Source: JBBQWR01 sp038210495
GTDB taxonomy: Bacteria > Planctomycetota > Planctomycetia > Pirellulales > DATAWG01
DNA length: 64,000 nucleotides
Assembly (NCBI GenBank): GCA_038210495.1
Contig: JBBQWR010000017.1
Location: 1 to 64,000, forward strand
Direction of reading: 5' to 3'
Under the pieces are notes generated by a model, which saw only the letters and a program-made list of their open reading frames with translations, ran no database searches and was not told the DNA's origin. Every line of letters begins with the position of its first letter. Positions within the stretch are counted from its first letter, which is position 1. The position numbers and the translations under genes are program-made. Below, one piece after another: positions 8,419 to 17,100 of this stretch.

Positions 8419-9060
8419 CTATAATCGCGCTTGCGCGACGGCTGTTGGTCCTGCGGCGCGAGACCGGAGCTCGAAGGCGTCATAGAGATGAAACAGCCCT
8501 TCACGCAGATTGTCGCCATTCGCGGCGACTGCGGTACGAACGTCGGCGACGGTGATGAGATTCGGACCGGTCGTTTGCAACCGATCGACGATTTTCAACA
8601 TTGTATGGCCGGACGCATTTCGATCGTCGCCCGTTCTGAAGAGTTCCGGCAGCGGAGTGGGACGATGCGATGTGACGAGGAGCCCACATCGCCGCCGGCG
8701 CACGCCTTGTGACAATCGCCAACGACTGAGGGAGCTAAGTTGCTCGTAGCCGTCGACAACGACTAGCGTCGAACTGCTCCAACCGTGGCAATCGCGAAAC
8801 GGCTCGGGCAATCGTCGCTCGCGATCGTGCATCGCGATTTCAACCAGTTCGCGGCCCGCGGAAACGAGCAGCGGGCGAAGCGTCGCCAGCAGCGTCGATT
8901 TGCCCGAGCCATGCGGACCGACAACGGCGCCGCGCCAACCGCGATTTTGCAACCGATCGAGCAACGTCGCCGCATTCGACTCCCCGGGAAAGAGGAACTC
9001 CAGCGCGCCCGGGCGAACGAAGCGCGTGGAGAACGGGTTGACGATGGGAGGCGGGATCAC
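8419..9060 (-). CDS. P-loop ATPase, gene 3 of a coupled three-gene module
   Basis: The start is taken as GTG 9060, which overlaps the TGA of the upstream arrestin-like gene as GTGA (9060-9057), implying translational coupling; this gives 213 aa. The frame stays open further upstream, but that part is antisense-like. Walker A is GPHGSGKST (about residues 46-54), Walker B is LVVVDGYEQL, and a sensor-1-like segment is GLLVTSHRPTPLP. It is small and lacks transporter signature motifs, so it is a stand-alone AAA/KAP-like NTPase rather than an ABC ATPase. Substrate and role are unknown; its neighbours suggest work at the membrane with the arrestin-like protein. Confidence 0.75.
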   Translation of the reverse strand: MIPPPIVNPFSTRFVRPGALEFLFPGESNAATLLDRLQNRGWRGAVVGPHGSGKSTLLATLRPLLVSAGRELVEIAMHDRERRLPEPFRDCHGWSSSTLVVVDGYEQLSSLSRWRLSQGVRRRRCGLLVTSHRPTPLPELFRTGDDRNASGHTMLKIVDRLQTTGPNLITVADVRTAVAANGDNLREGLFHLYDAFELRSRAAGPTAVAQARL

Positions 9061-9491
9061 GAGGGATTGCTCAGCGCCGCCGGTGAGATTGCCGCCACGG
9101 ATTGGGCGTATGGGACTTCGCCCAACTGAAAACTGCGCTCGCCGATATATTCTCGACCGCTGCGCAAAAAAATCCGCAGTCGGACGCACCAGCGGATCTT
9201 GACCAGCAGGCCTTCGTAACTGAGCGGACTGTTGGGCAACTCGGTTTGAAACCGCCGCAGTTCGTGCAAGCCGCCGCCGACCGTGTGTTCGTCGGCCGTG
9301 AGTCGCTCGAAATAATGCACCGACAGATCTTCTTCTCCTTTGCCTTCGGTATACCAAAGGACGGAGAGCTCGACGGCGCGAATTTCCGCCGGATCGATGG
9401 CGTCGATCTGATATTCGCCCCGCAGCATTTCGCCCGGCTGATGCACCAGTTGGTGCTTGTCGAGAACGATGCTAATGAGCGGTTCGTGCAT
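9057..9491 (-). CDS. Arrestin-like beta-sandwich protein, gene 2 of the module
   Basis: 144 aa from ATG 9491. The sequence has the features of an arrestin-N/SpoOM-like sandwich: an opening strand LISIVLDKHQLVHQPGEML, a central VELSVLWYTEGKGEEDLSVH, then FQTELPNSPLSYEGLLVKIR and WCVRLRIFLRSGREYIGE. The 'LPxxPxSYxGxLxKIxWxVR' pattern is the typical second-half signature. No signal peptide, so probably cytosolic. The stop overlaps the ATPase start by four bases. The DUF3592-like gene upstream ends with a domain of similar design, suggesting that two related sandwich domains work in one pathway. Confidence 0.72.
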   Translation of the reverse strand: MHEPLISIVLDKHQLVHQPGEMLRGEYQIDAIDPAEIRAVELSVLWYTEGKGEEDLSVHYFERLTADEHTVGGGLHELRRFQTELPNSPLSYEGLLVKIRWCVRLRIFLRSGREYIGERSFQLGEVPYAQSVAAISPAALSNPS

Positions 9492-9532
9492 GAGACAAAA
9501 GACGCCGCGGGAAATCGAAAGAACTTCGGTTA

Positions 9533-9619
9533 AATCGCGAAAGCCCGAAAAAGCGAAAGCCCGAAAAAAGCTGAACTACAAATATCTTCACGATTTCGGC
9601 TTTTCGGAATTTCGCGATT
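9533..9619. repeat. Imperfect inverted repeat of GAAA/CCCGAAA units
   Basis: The left arm (9533-9570) reads aatcgcgaaagcccgaaaaa and onward; the right arm (9590-9619) reads cgatttcggcttttcggaat then ttcgcgatt. The arms are near-complementary and enclose a 20-base loop, followed on the plus strand by a T-rich run (9618-9626). A related hairpin is at 11625-11755. It lies between two genes of the same minus-strand module and could act as a partial terminator or mRNA stabiliser. Confidence 0.65.
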
Positions 9620-9694
9620 ATTTTTTCTGCTTCTGTTCGTTTTCTAGATCCATTTCCTAGCCAAAAAATGTCTAGGCGGCCGTTCGATTATCGT

Positions 9695-10978
9695 TCATGC
9701 TCGGCGAGCGGCAATAGGCTTGGGGTAAACCACGATCGGAAAACTTCGTTCGTATTTGGGCCAGCCTTTGACCTCGCCGCGGACGACGAATTTCCACTGG
9801 ATTTCATTGTGGTCGGACGAAAACGAATGCATCGCCTCAGCGGGAATCTCGACTCGGCACTGCTGCTCGAACGGCATTCCTAGGGGGATGTCGAAGTTTT
9901 TCCGCTGAAAGAGCGGCTGGCAGAACACGCGCCGCTGTTCGGTTCGGGCGTCCGTGCCTTGGCGAAACGTGGCCTCCTCGTCGCAAACCAGATCGATGTC
10001 GAGATAGTTCATCGTCAGCCGGCCGGCCTGCGAAAGAAACAGGTCGTACCTCCGGCCGGGCAACAGCGGATGGTCGGAAATCTCCAGTTGCGTCGGCCCG
10101 ACGCCGGTCGCGATAAGAATCTGCCGAAAGAGAAAATAGATCATGCCGATCCCGATGGCCAGAAAGGGCAGCGTGAACAAAAGCAACCGCCAGTCAGCGC
10201 CGCGTCGAAACGCCATGACCAAGAAGATCATCACAAGCACATTCCAGCCGACGCAAATCCATGCGGCGACGAACAGCTTCAGCCCATGCGTCATGTGAAT
10301 CGGCAGCCGGTATTTAAGCCGCGTGCCGGGACTGTTGGTGAGATTGGCGTCGCGCGGGACGTTGGGAAAATCCTTGGCCATCGACGCCGTTTCGTCGAAC
10401 ATATCGAGCCGGGCGGCCAATTGCCGAGCGGCGGCCCGATGCTCCGTCGATTTGCCCCAGTGCAGAACGATATACAGCAGCCCGGCGCCGCCGATGATCA
10501 TGAATGACACGGGCAGTAGCAGCAGGGACCAGAGCCAGCCGCTGTAGCCGCGCACGACCACGGCCGTCGCCGGATCGTCGGGATCGTACCAGCAGGGATA
10601 TTGCTTGACGGTCGTGAATCGATCGATTTTGGACTGCGGCGACTCGCGCGAGGCGGCATAGCCCCAGGTCGAATTGAACGTGATGTCGTACGTCCAGGTC
10701 TCGAGCGTACGATCGCCGACCGTGTAGCGAATTAGGATTTCAGGGCGGTAACTGCCGCCGTCCGACCCCGGGCGCTGACCGAGCCGTTTGTCCAGCACCG
10801 TGCAGGGGGTCTCGGCGAAATCGTGATTGGCGCGCCACTCGGGCAGCACGGGCATCCGCAGCAACAACACGAGGAACACCGAACCGATGGCCAGAAACAG
10901 GGCGCAGATCACAGCCTCGCCCAGGCTGCCCATGGTATTGGAGCCGGTGCGGCGATGGCGCCGTTTTTTGCCGTACAT
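9695..10978 (-). CDS. DUF3592-like membrane protein with arrestin-like C-terminus, gene 1 of the module
   Basis: 427 aa from ATG 10978; a GTG at 10999 is an alternative start. A basic N-terminus (MYGKKRRHRR) precedes TM1 (GEAVICALFLAIGSVFLVLL). An extracytoplasmic DUF3592-like domain follows (YRPEILIRYTVGDRTLETW ... YPCWYDPDDPATAVV), then TM2 (LWSLLLLPVSFMIIGGAGLL). A linker leads to TM3/TM4 (FVAAWICVGWNVLVMIFLVM, LLLFTLPFLAIGIGMIYFLF). The C-terminus is a cytosolic beta-sandwich (LEISDHPLLPGRRYDLFLSQ ... FDIPLGMP ... NEIQWKFVVRGE) resembling the neighbouring arrestin-like protein. It is the first gene of the minus-strand module. Confidence 0.78.
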   Translation of the reverse strand: MYGKKRRHRRTGSNTMGSLGEAVICALFLAIGSVFLVLLLRMPVLPEWRANHDFAETPCTVLDKRLGQRPGSDGGSYRPEILIRYTVGDRTLETWTYDITFNSTWGYAASRESPQSKIDRFTTVKQYPCWYDPDDPATAVVVRGYSGWLWSLLLLPVSFMIIGGAGLLYIVLHWGKSTEHRAAARQLAARLDMFDETASMAKDFPNVPRDANLTNSPGTRLKYRLPIHMTHGLKLFVAAWICVGWNVLVMIFLVMAFRRGADWRLLLFTLPFLAIGIGMIYFLFRQILIATGVGPTQLEISDHPLLPGRRYDLFLSQAGRLTMNYLDIDLVCDEEATFRQGTDARTEQRRVFCQPLFQRKNFDIPLGMPFEQQCRVEIPAEAMHSFSSDHNEIQWKFVVRGEVKGWPKYERSFPIVVYPKPIAARRA

Positions 10979-11165
10979 GCGGAACGAACGAACGGACACG
11001 TCGAGCCTTCGGTGGGGCGAGAGACTTCAAAGGGCAGCGCGACTGGCGAGCCGCGTGCAATAAGCGCGGCGCCGCAATCGCCTGCGTAGCTTTGAGTCTA
11101 ACCTCACAGGGGCGACGGACAAACGGGGGGCCACGCATGGGCCGGCTGCAAAGGCGCCCGCCGAT

Positions 11166-11438
11166 TTACGCGCCGACCATCTCGCGTTTGGCTTTGCGAT
11201 AGAAGCCGATGCGTTCCAGCGATTGATAGACTTCTTCGAGCGTCTTCTCGCCGAAGTTGGAAATGCTCAGCAGATCGTCGCGCGTGGAGTGTAACAGATC
11301 GTCGACCGTGAAGATTCCCTTCTCCTCCAAGCAGTTGGTCGTGCGGACGGAGAGGCCCATTTCGGCCGTGCTCATTTCCAAGCGGTCCTTGAGGTCTTGA
11401 GCTTGACCGGCAAGATTGTTCAGCGGAATACGCGTCAT
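11166..11438 (-). CDS. Free-standing RNA polymerase alpha C-terminal-domain protein
   Basis: 90 aa from ATG 11438, with agggagg nine bases upstream. Residues about 20-85 match the alpha-CTD helix-hairpin-helix fold: LEMSTAEMGLSVRTTNCLEE, KGIFTVDDLLHSTRDDLLSI, SNFGEKTLEEVYQSLERIGF. There is no N-terminal dimerisation domain, so this is not rpoA. It is about the length of an alpha-CTD alone with a short N-terminal helix. It could bind UP elements, sigma or activators in place of, or in competition with, the polymerase CTD. It is monocistronic, with roughly 150-bp gaps on both sides. Confidence 0.85.
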   Translation of the reverse strand: MTRIPLNNLAGQAQDLKDRLEMSTAEMGLSVRTTNCLEEKGIFTVDDLLHSTRDDLLSISNFGEKTLEEVYQSLERIGFYRKAKREMVGA

Positions 11439-11624
11439 GGCGGGGTCCCTCCCTAGGTGAATCGTATCGAAAAGTTAGCGCGAGTTGGCCGTCCGATTTT
11501 GGCGACAGGCCGCGCCCGATGAGGAAGTAGTATACGAATTAACGCGGATATGGCTACAGTTTCTCAACAAATAATCCACAGCGCCCAGCTAGCGTTGCTA
11601 TCGCTAAGACCGATCGGAAGACAC

Positions 11625-11755
11625 GAATCACGAAAGGCCGAAAATCCGAAAGCCAGAAAAAGAGAATTCTAAATCGTTCGATCGCCGACCGGCGTTGAAG
11701 ATCACCGCCTTCTTTCCTTCTTTCGGGGTTTCGCTCTTTCGGGATTTCGCGATTC
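11625..11755. repeat. Long imperfect hairpin, same family as 9533-9619
   Basis: The left arm begins gaatcacgaaaggccgaaaa; the right arm ends tttcgggatttcgcgattc. Folding pairs about 38 bases per arm with scattered mismatches around a ~55-base centre. Both this copy and the one at 9533-9619 are built from GAAA and CCGAAA units. It sits just downstream of the Vsr-methyltransferase gene stop (11784). Confidence 0.6.
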
Positions 11756-11783
11756 AAACTCTCACGCAATGGGCCTTTTGAAT

Positions 11784-13364
11784 TTAGAGCAACGTGCCGC
11801 GGAGCAATTCGGTCGCGACGGGAGTCAGATAGTGATCTACGATCCACTCGATCACGGGGACGCAGACGGCGTCTCCGAAGCCGAACAGGGCCTGATTGGC
11901 GCGAACGTTGATTTGATACGAGTCGGGGACGCCCTGAAGCCGAGCGCATTCGCGCGGCGTCAACAAACGCACGCCGAATTTGCCGCGGCCGGCTCGGAAG
12001 AGAATTTGCCGGCCACTGCCCCCGCGCGGCGTGCGAAGGCAGCCGGCGACGCCATCGACGCGCAGTTCGGCCATCGATCGCCCCTTTCGCACGCGGCGGA
12101 ACGCGGTCGCGTAACTGACTCGCTTGCCGGCGATCATCTCGATGGCGAGAGTTTTGTGTCGCTCGCTCAATTGAGCCATGAAGTAATTGGCACGCTCGTC
12201 GTTCCACCACTCGGGCGCAGCTTCGGGAAGACGTTCGACGATCTGGTCCAGATGCGACGCAAGCTTGGACGGCGCAGGCAGCGGCCGAAGATTCCAGCGA
12301 ATGTCGGGATGCGACAAGATGAAACTGGTCAGCGCCGGCGGTCGACAATCGCCGCTGTTCAAAATATTTCGCGGAGCACCAGGCGGCTGTCGCTGGGCGA
12401 CGACGAACAACCGGGCGCGGCTCTGGGGCACGAACGACGCCGCGTCCAGTACGAAGGCATCGCAGGAATAGCCGAGCTCATTGAGCGCGACGAGCGCCGT
12501 CTCAAAGTCCCGTCCGCCGTGAGCCATCAGGAAGCCGACCACATTTTCGAGCAGGATCAGCGGCGGACGACGCTCCGCGAGCTCGCGGACGATTCGGATG
12601 AATCCCCAAAATGCGCCCGAGTTGGCCCCGTCGATCCCCGTCATCGAGCCGGCGATCGATAAATCGTTGCAGGGGAACGAGGCGGTGAACAAGGCGCAAT
12701 CGGGAATGTCCGCGGCGGGCAGTTCGTGAATGTCGTCGGTGGTCAGGTGATCGCCGCCGAAGTTCTGGCGATACATGGTCGCCTTCTGCTCGTCGAAGTC
12801 GTTGGCCAGCGCGACGGACCAGCCGCGATTTTCCAGGGCAAGCCGGACCAAGCCGATGCCGGCGAAGAACTCAGCCACGCGACGCCCGGCCAACGCGGCG
12901 GTCCCGGCGTGCTCGGTGGTCTCCCCAAAATCCGTTTCCTTCGCAGCGGCGACCGTCATCTCGATGCATCCTTCCATGTTCCGCGCCAGATCGCTTTCCC
13001 AGAATCGAATCACGCGCCAACCGTCGGCAAGCAAGGCGGCCGTGTGGGAAAAATCCCGCTCGACGTTGCGGCGAATTTTCGTCCGCCAGTATACCGCGTT
13101 GCTGGCGCCGGTGAACTGCTCTTCGAGACTGGCCAAGCGGCGCATTCGCCACTGATGGCCGTGCCAAAAATCGCCGTCGACAAAGACGACCAGTCGACGA
13201 GCGGGGAAAACTAAATCGGGTTTGCCGGGAAGCCGCTTGTCGTACAAGCGAAACCGCAGCCCCCGGCGCCAGATTGCCTTGCGAAAGGCGATTTCCGGCC
13301 CAGTGTCGCGCGACCGCACGGAGCGCATTCGCTGACTTCGCTCGGCAGGCGTAAGTGTGTCCAT
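11784..13364 (-). CDS. Vsr-type mismatch endonuclease fused to DNA cytosine-5 methyltransferase
   Basis: 526 aa from ATG 13364; an in-frame TTG lies 51 bases upstream. Residues 1 to about 140 are Vsr-like: RSRDTGPEIAFRKAIWRRGL, RLPGKPDLVFP with Asp50 at the position of the catalytic Asp51 of E. coli Vsr, FVDGDFWHGH, and KIRRNVERD. The family's usual Cys in the HGCFWH segment is Asp here. Residues about 160-526 are a complete m5C methyltransferase: motif I EFFAGIGLVRLALE, motif IV SFPCNDLS with catalytic Cys232, motif VI LLENVVGF, motif VIII QSRARLFVV, and motifs IX/X RLLTPRECARLQG and FGDAVCVPV. The two functions normally lie on separate genes. No restriction enzyme is adjacent. Motifs suggest both halves are active, except the altered zinc region of Vsr. 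Confidence 0.9.
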   Translation of the reverse strand: MDTLTPAERSQRMRSVRSRDTGPEIAFRKAIWRRGLRFRLYDKRLPGKPDLVFPARRLVVFVDGDFWHGHQWRMRRLASLEEQFTGASNAVYWRTKIRRNVERDFSHTAALLADGWRVIRFWESDLARNMEGCIEMTVAAAKETDFGETTEHAGTAALAGRRVAEFFAGIGLVRLALENRGWSVALANDFDEQKATMYRQNFGGDHLTTDDIHELPAADIPDCALFTASFPCNDLSIAGSMTGIDGANSGAFWGFIRIVRELAERRPPLILLENVVGFLMAHGGRDFETALVALNELGYSCDAFVLDAASFVPQSRARLFVVAQRQPPGAPRNILNSGDCRPPALTSFILSHPDIRWNLRPLPAPSKLASHLDQIVERLPEAAPEWWNDERANYFMAQLSERHKTLAIEMIAGKRVSYATAFRRVRKGRSMAELRVDGVAGCLRTPRGGSGRQILFRAGRGKFGVRLLTPRECARLQGVPDSYQINVRANQALFGFGDAVCVPVIEWIVDHYLTPVATELLRGTLL

Positions 13365-13532
13365 TGCCGTGCAATATACATCGCCGCGGCATTCTGCCTC
13401 GCCGTTATGTTCCAACTAAACCACAACCGACGACGCGCCATCGCAATCGCGGAAGACGGCGCAGCAGGTTGCCGCGGCTACGTTGGAGCGGCGGCGTGGC
13501 GAGGAAAGGGGGCAATACCCGGCCCCGGGGCG

Positions 13533-13925
13533 TTAGCGAACGTTGACGCGCCCGGTGAATTGGCAGCCGACTAGCATTTGGGCAGGAGCGTCGGGGTCTT
13601 GGCGGACCGACGTAATTCGGCCGGTGACATAGATCGGCGTGCCGGCGTTGTGCAGCAGGATCACGATGTAATCGAAGTCGGGCGACTCGGGCCAGTGAAA
13701 CGAAATGCCGGTCGTCGAGAGATCCTGGCAATGCACCTGGCGAAACTGCTCCTTGGTCGGCAGACCCGAGCGATCGTAGGGCGCGATCGATTGATTGGCC
13801 GGATAAGAGTAGCGTTTCGACTTACGCCGCTCTTTTGACGACGAAGAGGCCGGCTTGGCGGAAGCCATCATCTGCAGCGCCTGGTTGAGCGCGGGATCGG
13901 TGGTGGGGAGCTGGGCAGGGGTCAT
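13533..13925 (-). CDS. PilZ domain protein (probable c-di-GMP receptor)
   Basis: 130 aa from ATG 13925; an in-frame TTG at 13949 is an alternative. After a Ser/Ala-rich N-terminal segment, the PilZ signature is visible: the basic RRKSKR motif (residues 33-38) and the D-x-S-x-x-G type motif DLSTTG (68-73), followed by VGCQFTGRV. A single-domain PilZ protein is expected to bind cyclic di-GMP and relay the signal to an effector by contact. No diguanylate cyclase or partner is adjacent. The next gene downstream on this strand is the Vsr-methyltransferase, about 170 bp away. Confidence 0.85.
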   Translation of the reverse strand: MTPAQLPTTDPALNQALQMMASAKPASSSSKERRKSKRYSYPANQSIAPYDRSGLPTKEQFRQVHCQDLSTTGISFHWPESPDFDYIVILLHNAGTPIYVTGRITSVRQDPDAPAQMLVGCQFTGRVNVR

Positions 13926-14188
13926 TCGAGGCTTCCAATTCGCTGGCAAATATCTAGGGAACGGGGCCGGTCAATCCACGACCCGCCGACAACGCAAGTC
14001 TATTATGCAAAACGGCCGTGCGCGTCAGTCGTGACCATGTACTTATTGTGAAGTTGGCGGGCGCCATATCCGGTCGTGCCGGTTGAGCGCCGAATGCCGC
14101 CGAACGCAAGATTCGGACCGCCGCCGGGATCGGTCGCGGAAAATTCGCGACGAAGCGATCGGCCATGTTGTTAAATAGAAGGGACCGA

Positions 14189-17100
14189 TTAAGGGTTCAT
14201 CGCCGTGTGATTGGCTGCGGCGGCGTTTTCCTCGCGCCAATTGCTGGTCAGCCAGAGAATCGCCGTGCCGTCGCGGCTGGCGGTCAACACGCTGCGGCCA
14301 TCGGGCGAGAAGGCCACTGAAGTGACTTCTTGCGCATGGGCTTTGAGCGTCAAGATTTCCTTGCGAGTTTGGGCGTCCCAGAGCTTGGCCGTGTTGTCCT
14401 GGCTGCCGGTGAGCGCCCGTTTGCCGTCGGGAGACAATGCGACCGAAACGACGCTGGCCGTATGGCCCGCGAGCGTCAGGAGTAATTGTTCCGATTTAAC
14501 ATCCCAGATGCGGGCCGTGTTGTCGGCGCAACCGGTGATGACCCGGTCGCCTGTTTCGGAGAACGCGACCGACTGCACGGCCCAGAGCCGGGCGCCGAAT
14601 TGATGCGTGAACGTATGCCGCAGGGCGGCTGTCTGAGCGTCCCAGATACGAGCCGTCTTATCGCCGGAACCGGTCAGGATCAGTTTGCCATCGCTGGAAA
14701 ACACCGCAGCGGCAACGCGATCTTGATGGCCGGCGAACGTGCGGACGCAGACGCCCGATTTGGCGTCCCATAGCTTGGCCGTGCGGTCGTCGCTGGCCGT
14801 GAGCACATAGGCGCCGTCGGGCGAGAAGCACGCGCTGTTCACATAGCCGGCGTGGCCGAGCAGCTTGAGTTCGGCGACGCCCGATTGAGCGTTCCAAATC
14901 TTGGCCGAGTTATCCCAACTGCCGGTGACGATTCGCTTGCCGTCCTTGGAGAAATTCGCCGAGGCGACGACGCCATGGGGAGTGAGGGCCATGCGTTCGG
15001 CGCCAGTAGTCAGGTCCCAAATTCGGGCCCCGTTGCCGCCGACGGTTACTAGATTGCCGTTGTCCGGCGAAAAGGCCGCGGACCAGACCTGACCGTTTTG
15101 CAATGTAAGGAACGGAGCCTTGCCTTCTTTGTCCGCCGGAGCATGGACTTCGCGGCCGTCGCGCAAATTCCAAACCCGGACGGTTCGTGCCTCGTTGTCG
15201 GCCCAGAGCGCGAAGCGACCATCGGTCGAGACGGCTAGTTGGCTTGGCTTGCCGCGCTCGTCGAGCGTCTTGATCGGCTGGGCGCGGTCGAGATCCCAGA
15301 GCTCGACTTTGTGGGCATCGCCTAGCAACAGCGCTTGGCGCGTGCCGGGAATGACGGCCAGCGCGGCGATCGAGTCGCCTGGCTTGAGGACCAATTCGGT
15401 CGGTTCTTCGCCCGTGGTCAAATCCCATTGTCCGACGGTGTGATCCGTGCTGGCCGTAAGCACTCGCTTGTCTCCGGGCGCAAACGCAATGGCGGTGATC
15501 TTGCCGGTGTGCGTCTTGAGGTTTTTCACTTCTTCGCATGTTTTGGCGTTCCAGAGCATGCACTCGCCACTCGTGTCGCCGGTCACGAACGTCTGGTCGT
15601 CCGCGGAAAACGCCACGGCGGAGACTTCGGAATTCAGCGGCTTCGTCGAGCGAGCGAGTTCGCCCGTTTCGGAATTCCAAACGCGGGCTGTCTTTTCGTC
15701 GCTGCTGGTGACGACCCATTTTCCGTCGTGAGACACCGAGGCAACCGAGCCTCGACCCGTGCGGTCGAGCCGGAATGCCTGGGTGCCGGTGGTCACGTCC
15801 CAAATGCGGGCCGTGTTGTCGGCGGCGGCCGTCAGCAGCCGCTTGCCGTCGGGGAAGAAGATGGCCGTGGAAGCCAAGTAGTCGTGCCCTTCGTCAAAAT
15901 CGCGGAGCGACTTCCCAGTCGCAACATTCCAGCTCTTGGCCGTCCGATCGCGACTAGCGGTCACGATCCGCGCGCCATCGCTGGAGAACGCCGCCGAAAG
16001 CACGGCGTCGGCATGTCCCTGGAGAATGCGTCCCTGGAACACGCGGATTTCTTCGTAGCCGGAGATATTCCACAGCTTGGCCTGCGAGTCGTGACTGCCC
16101 GAGAGCACCCAATGGCCGTCGGGCGAGAATGCCGCGCTGCGGACCCAGCCGGCGTGGCCCCGAAGCGATTTGATCAAGTGGCCGTTGCTGATGTCCCAGA
16201 GCTTAATCGAGTTGTCGTGCCCCGCGCTCAGCACCATCTTTCCGTTGGGCGAGAAGGCGACAGTGCGAATCGGGGCCGTGTGTCCTTCGAGTGACCGAAA
16301 CGCGGGCGGCGGGCTGACGCCCCCCGAGGCGACGCTGACGTAGTCGAACGGCTTGACGTCCGCCGGCTTCCAAATTAGCAGGCGGTTGTCGTACCCGCCG
16401 GAAACGACCGATTGGCCATCCGGCGAAAAGGCCGCCGCGTAAACGGGCCCGACGTGGCCCGAGAAGGGTGGGCCCTGCTCGCCCGTGGCCGTGTTCCAGA
16501 CGATCGCCGTGCCATCTTGGCTGGTTGTCACGATCCGCGTTTCATCGGGCGAAAATGCGGCCGACCAAACCCACCAGTTGTGTCCCAGGTAGCGCCGAAT
16601 CTCGTCGCCCGTTTCAACATTCCACAGCCGGGCCGTTTTGTCGTAGGAACTGGTCAACAGCCGATCGCCATTTTTGGAAAACACAACGGACAAGACATCG
16701 TCGCTGTGGCCCTTGAACGTGCGGACGAGGGCGCCGGTCTTCGCGTTCCAAAGCCGAACATAGCCGGTTTTGTCGTTGCCGCCGGTCGCGATCCACTGGC
16801 CATCGGGCGAAAACGCGACGGCGTGGACGTACAATCCGCCGTAGGGAATCTCGATTTGCATCTTGCCGGTGGCGACGTCCCAGACGCGGGCCTTGCCGTC
16901 CCAACTACCGGAAACAAACTGCGAACCGTCGTGCGAGAAGGCGACCGCCTCGACCGGCGCGCCCTTGTCGCCGTGCTGAATGTCGGGCTTCGCGCCATTT
17001 TCCTGTTTCACGAAGGCAACCGGTTTGATCGCCGGCGCCTTCGCATCCGGCGCGAATGTCCGGACACTCTGCGTCGACAGGAATCGTAGCCGGCCCCATT

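Noticed and set aside
9061..9357. Upstream extension of the ATPase reading frame
   Set aside because: It overlaps the arrestin-like gene in another frame and is Arg-rich; the GTGA overlap at 9060 is a better start.
11769..12662. Plus-strand open frame of 297 codons opposite the methyltransferase
   Set aside because: The minus strand carries all cytosine methyltransferase motifs in order; the opposite frame has none.
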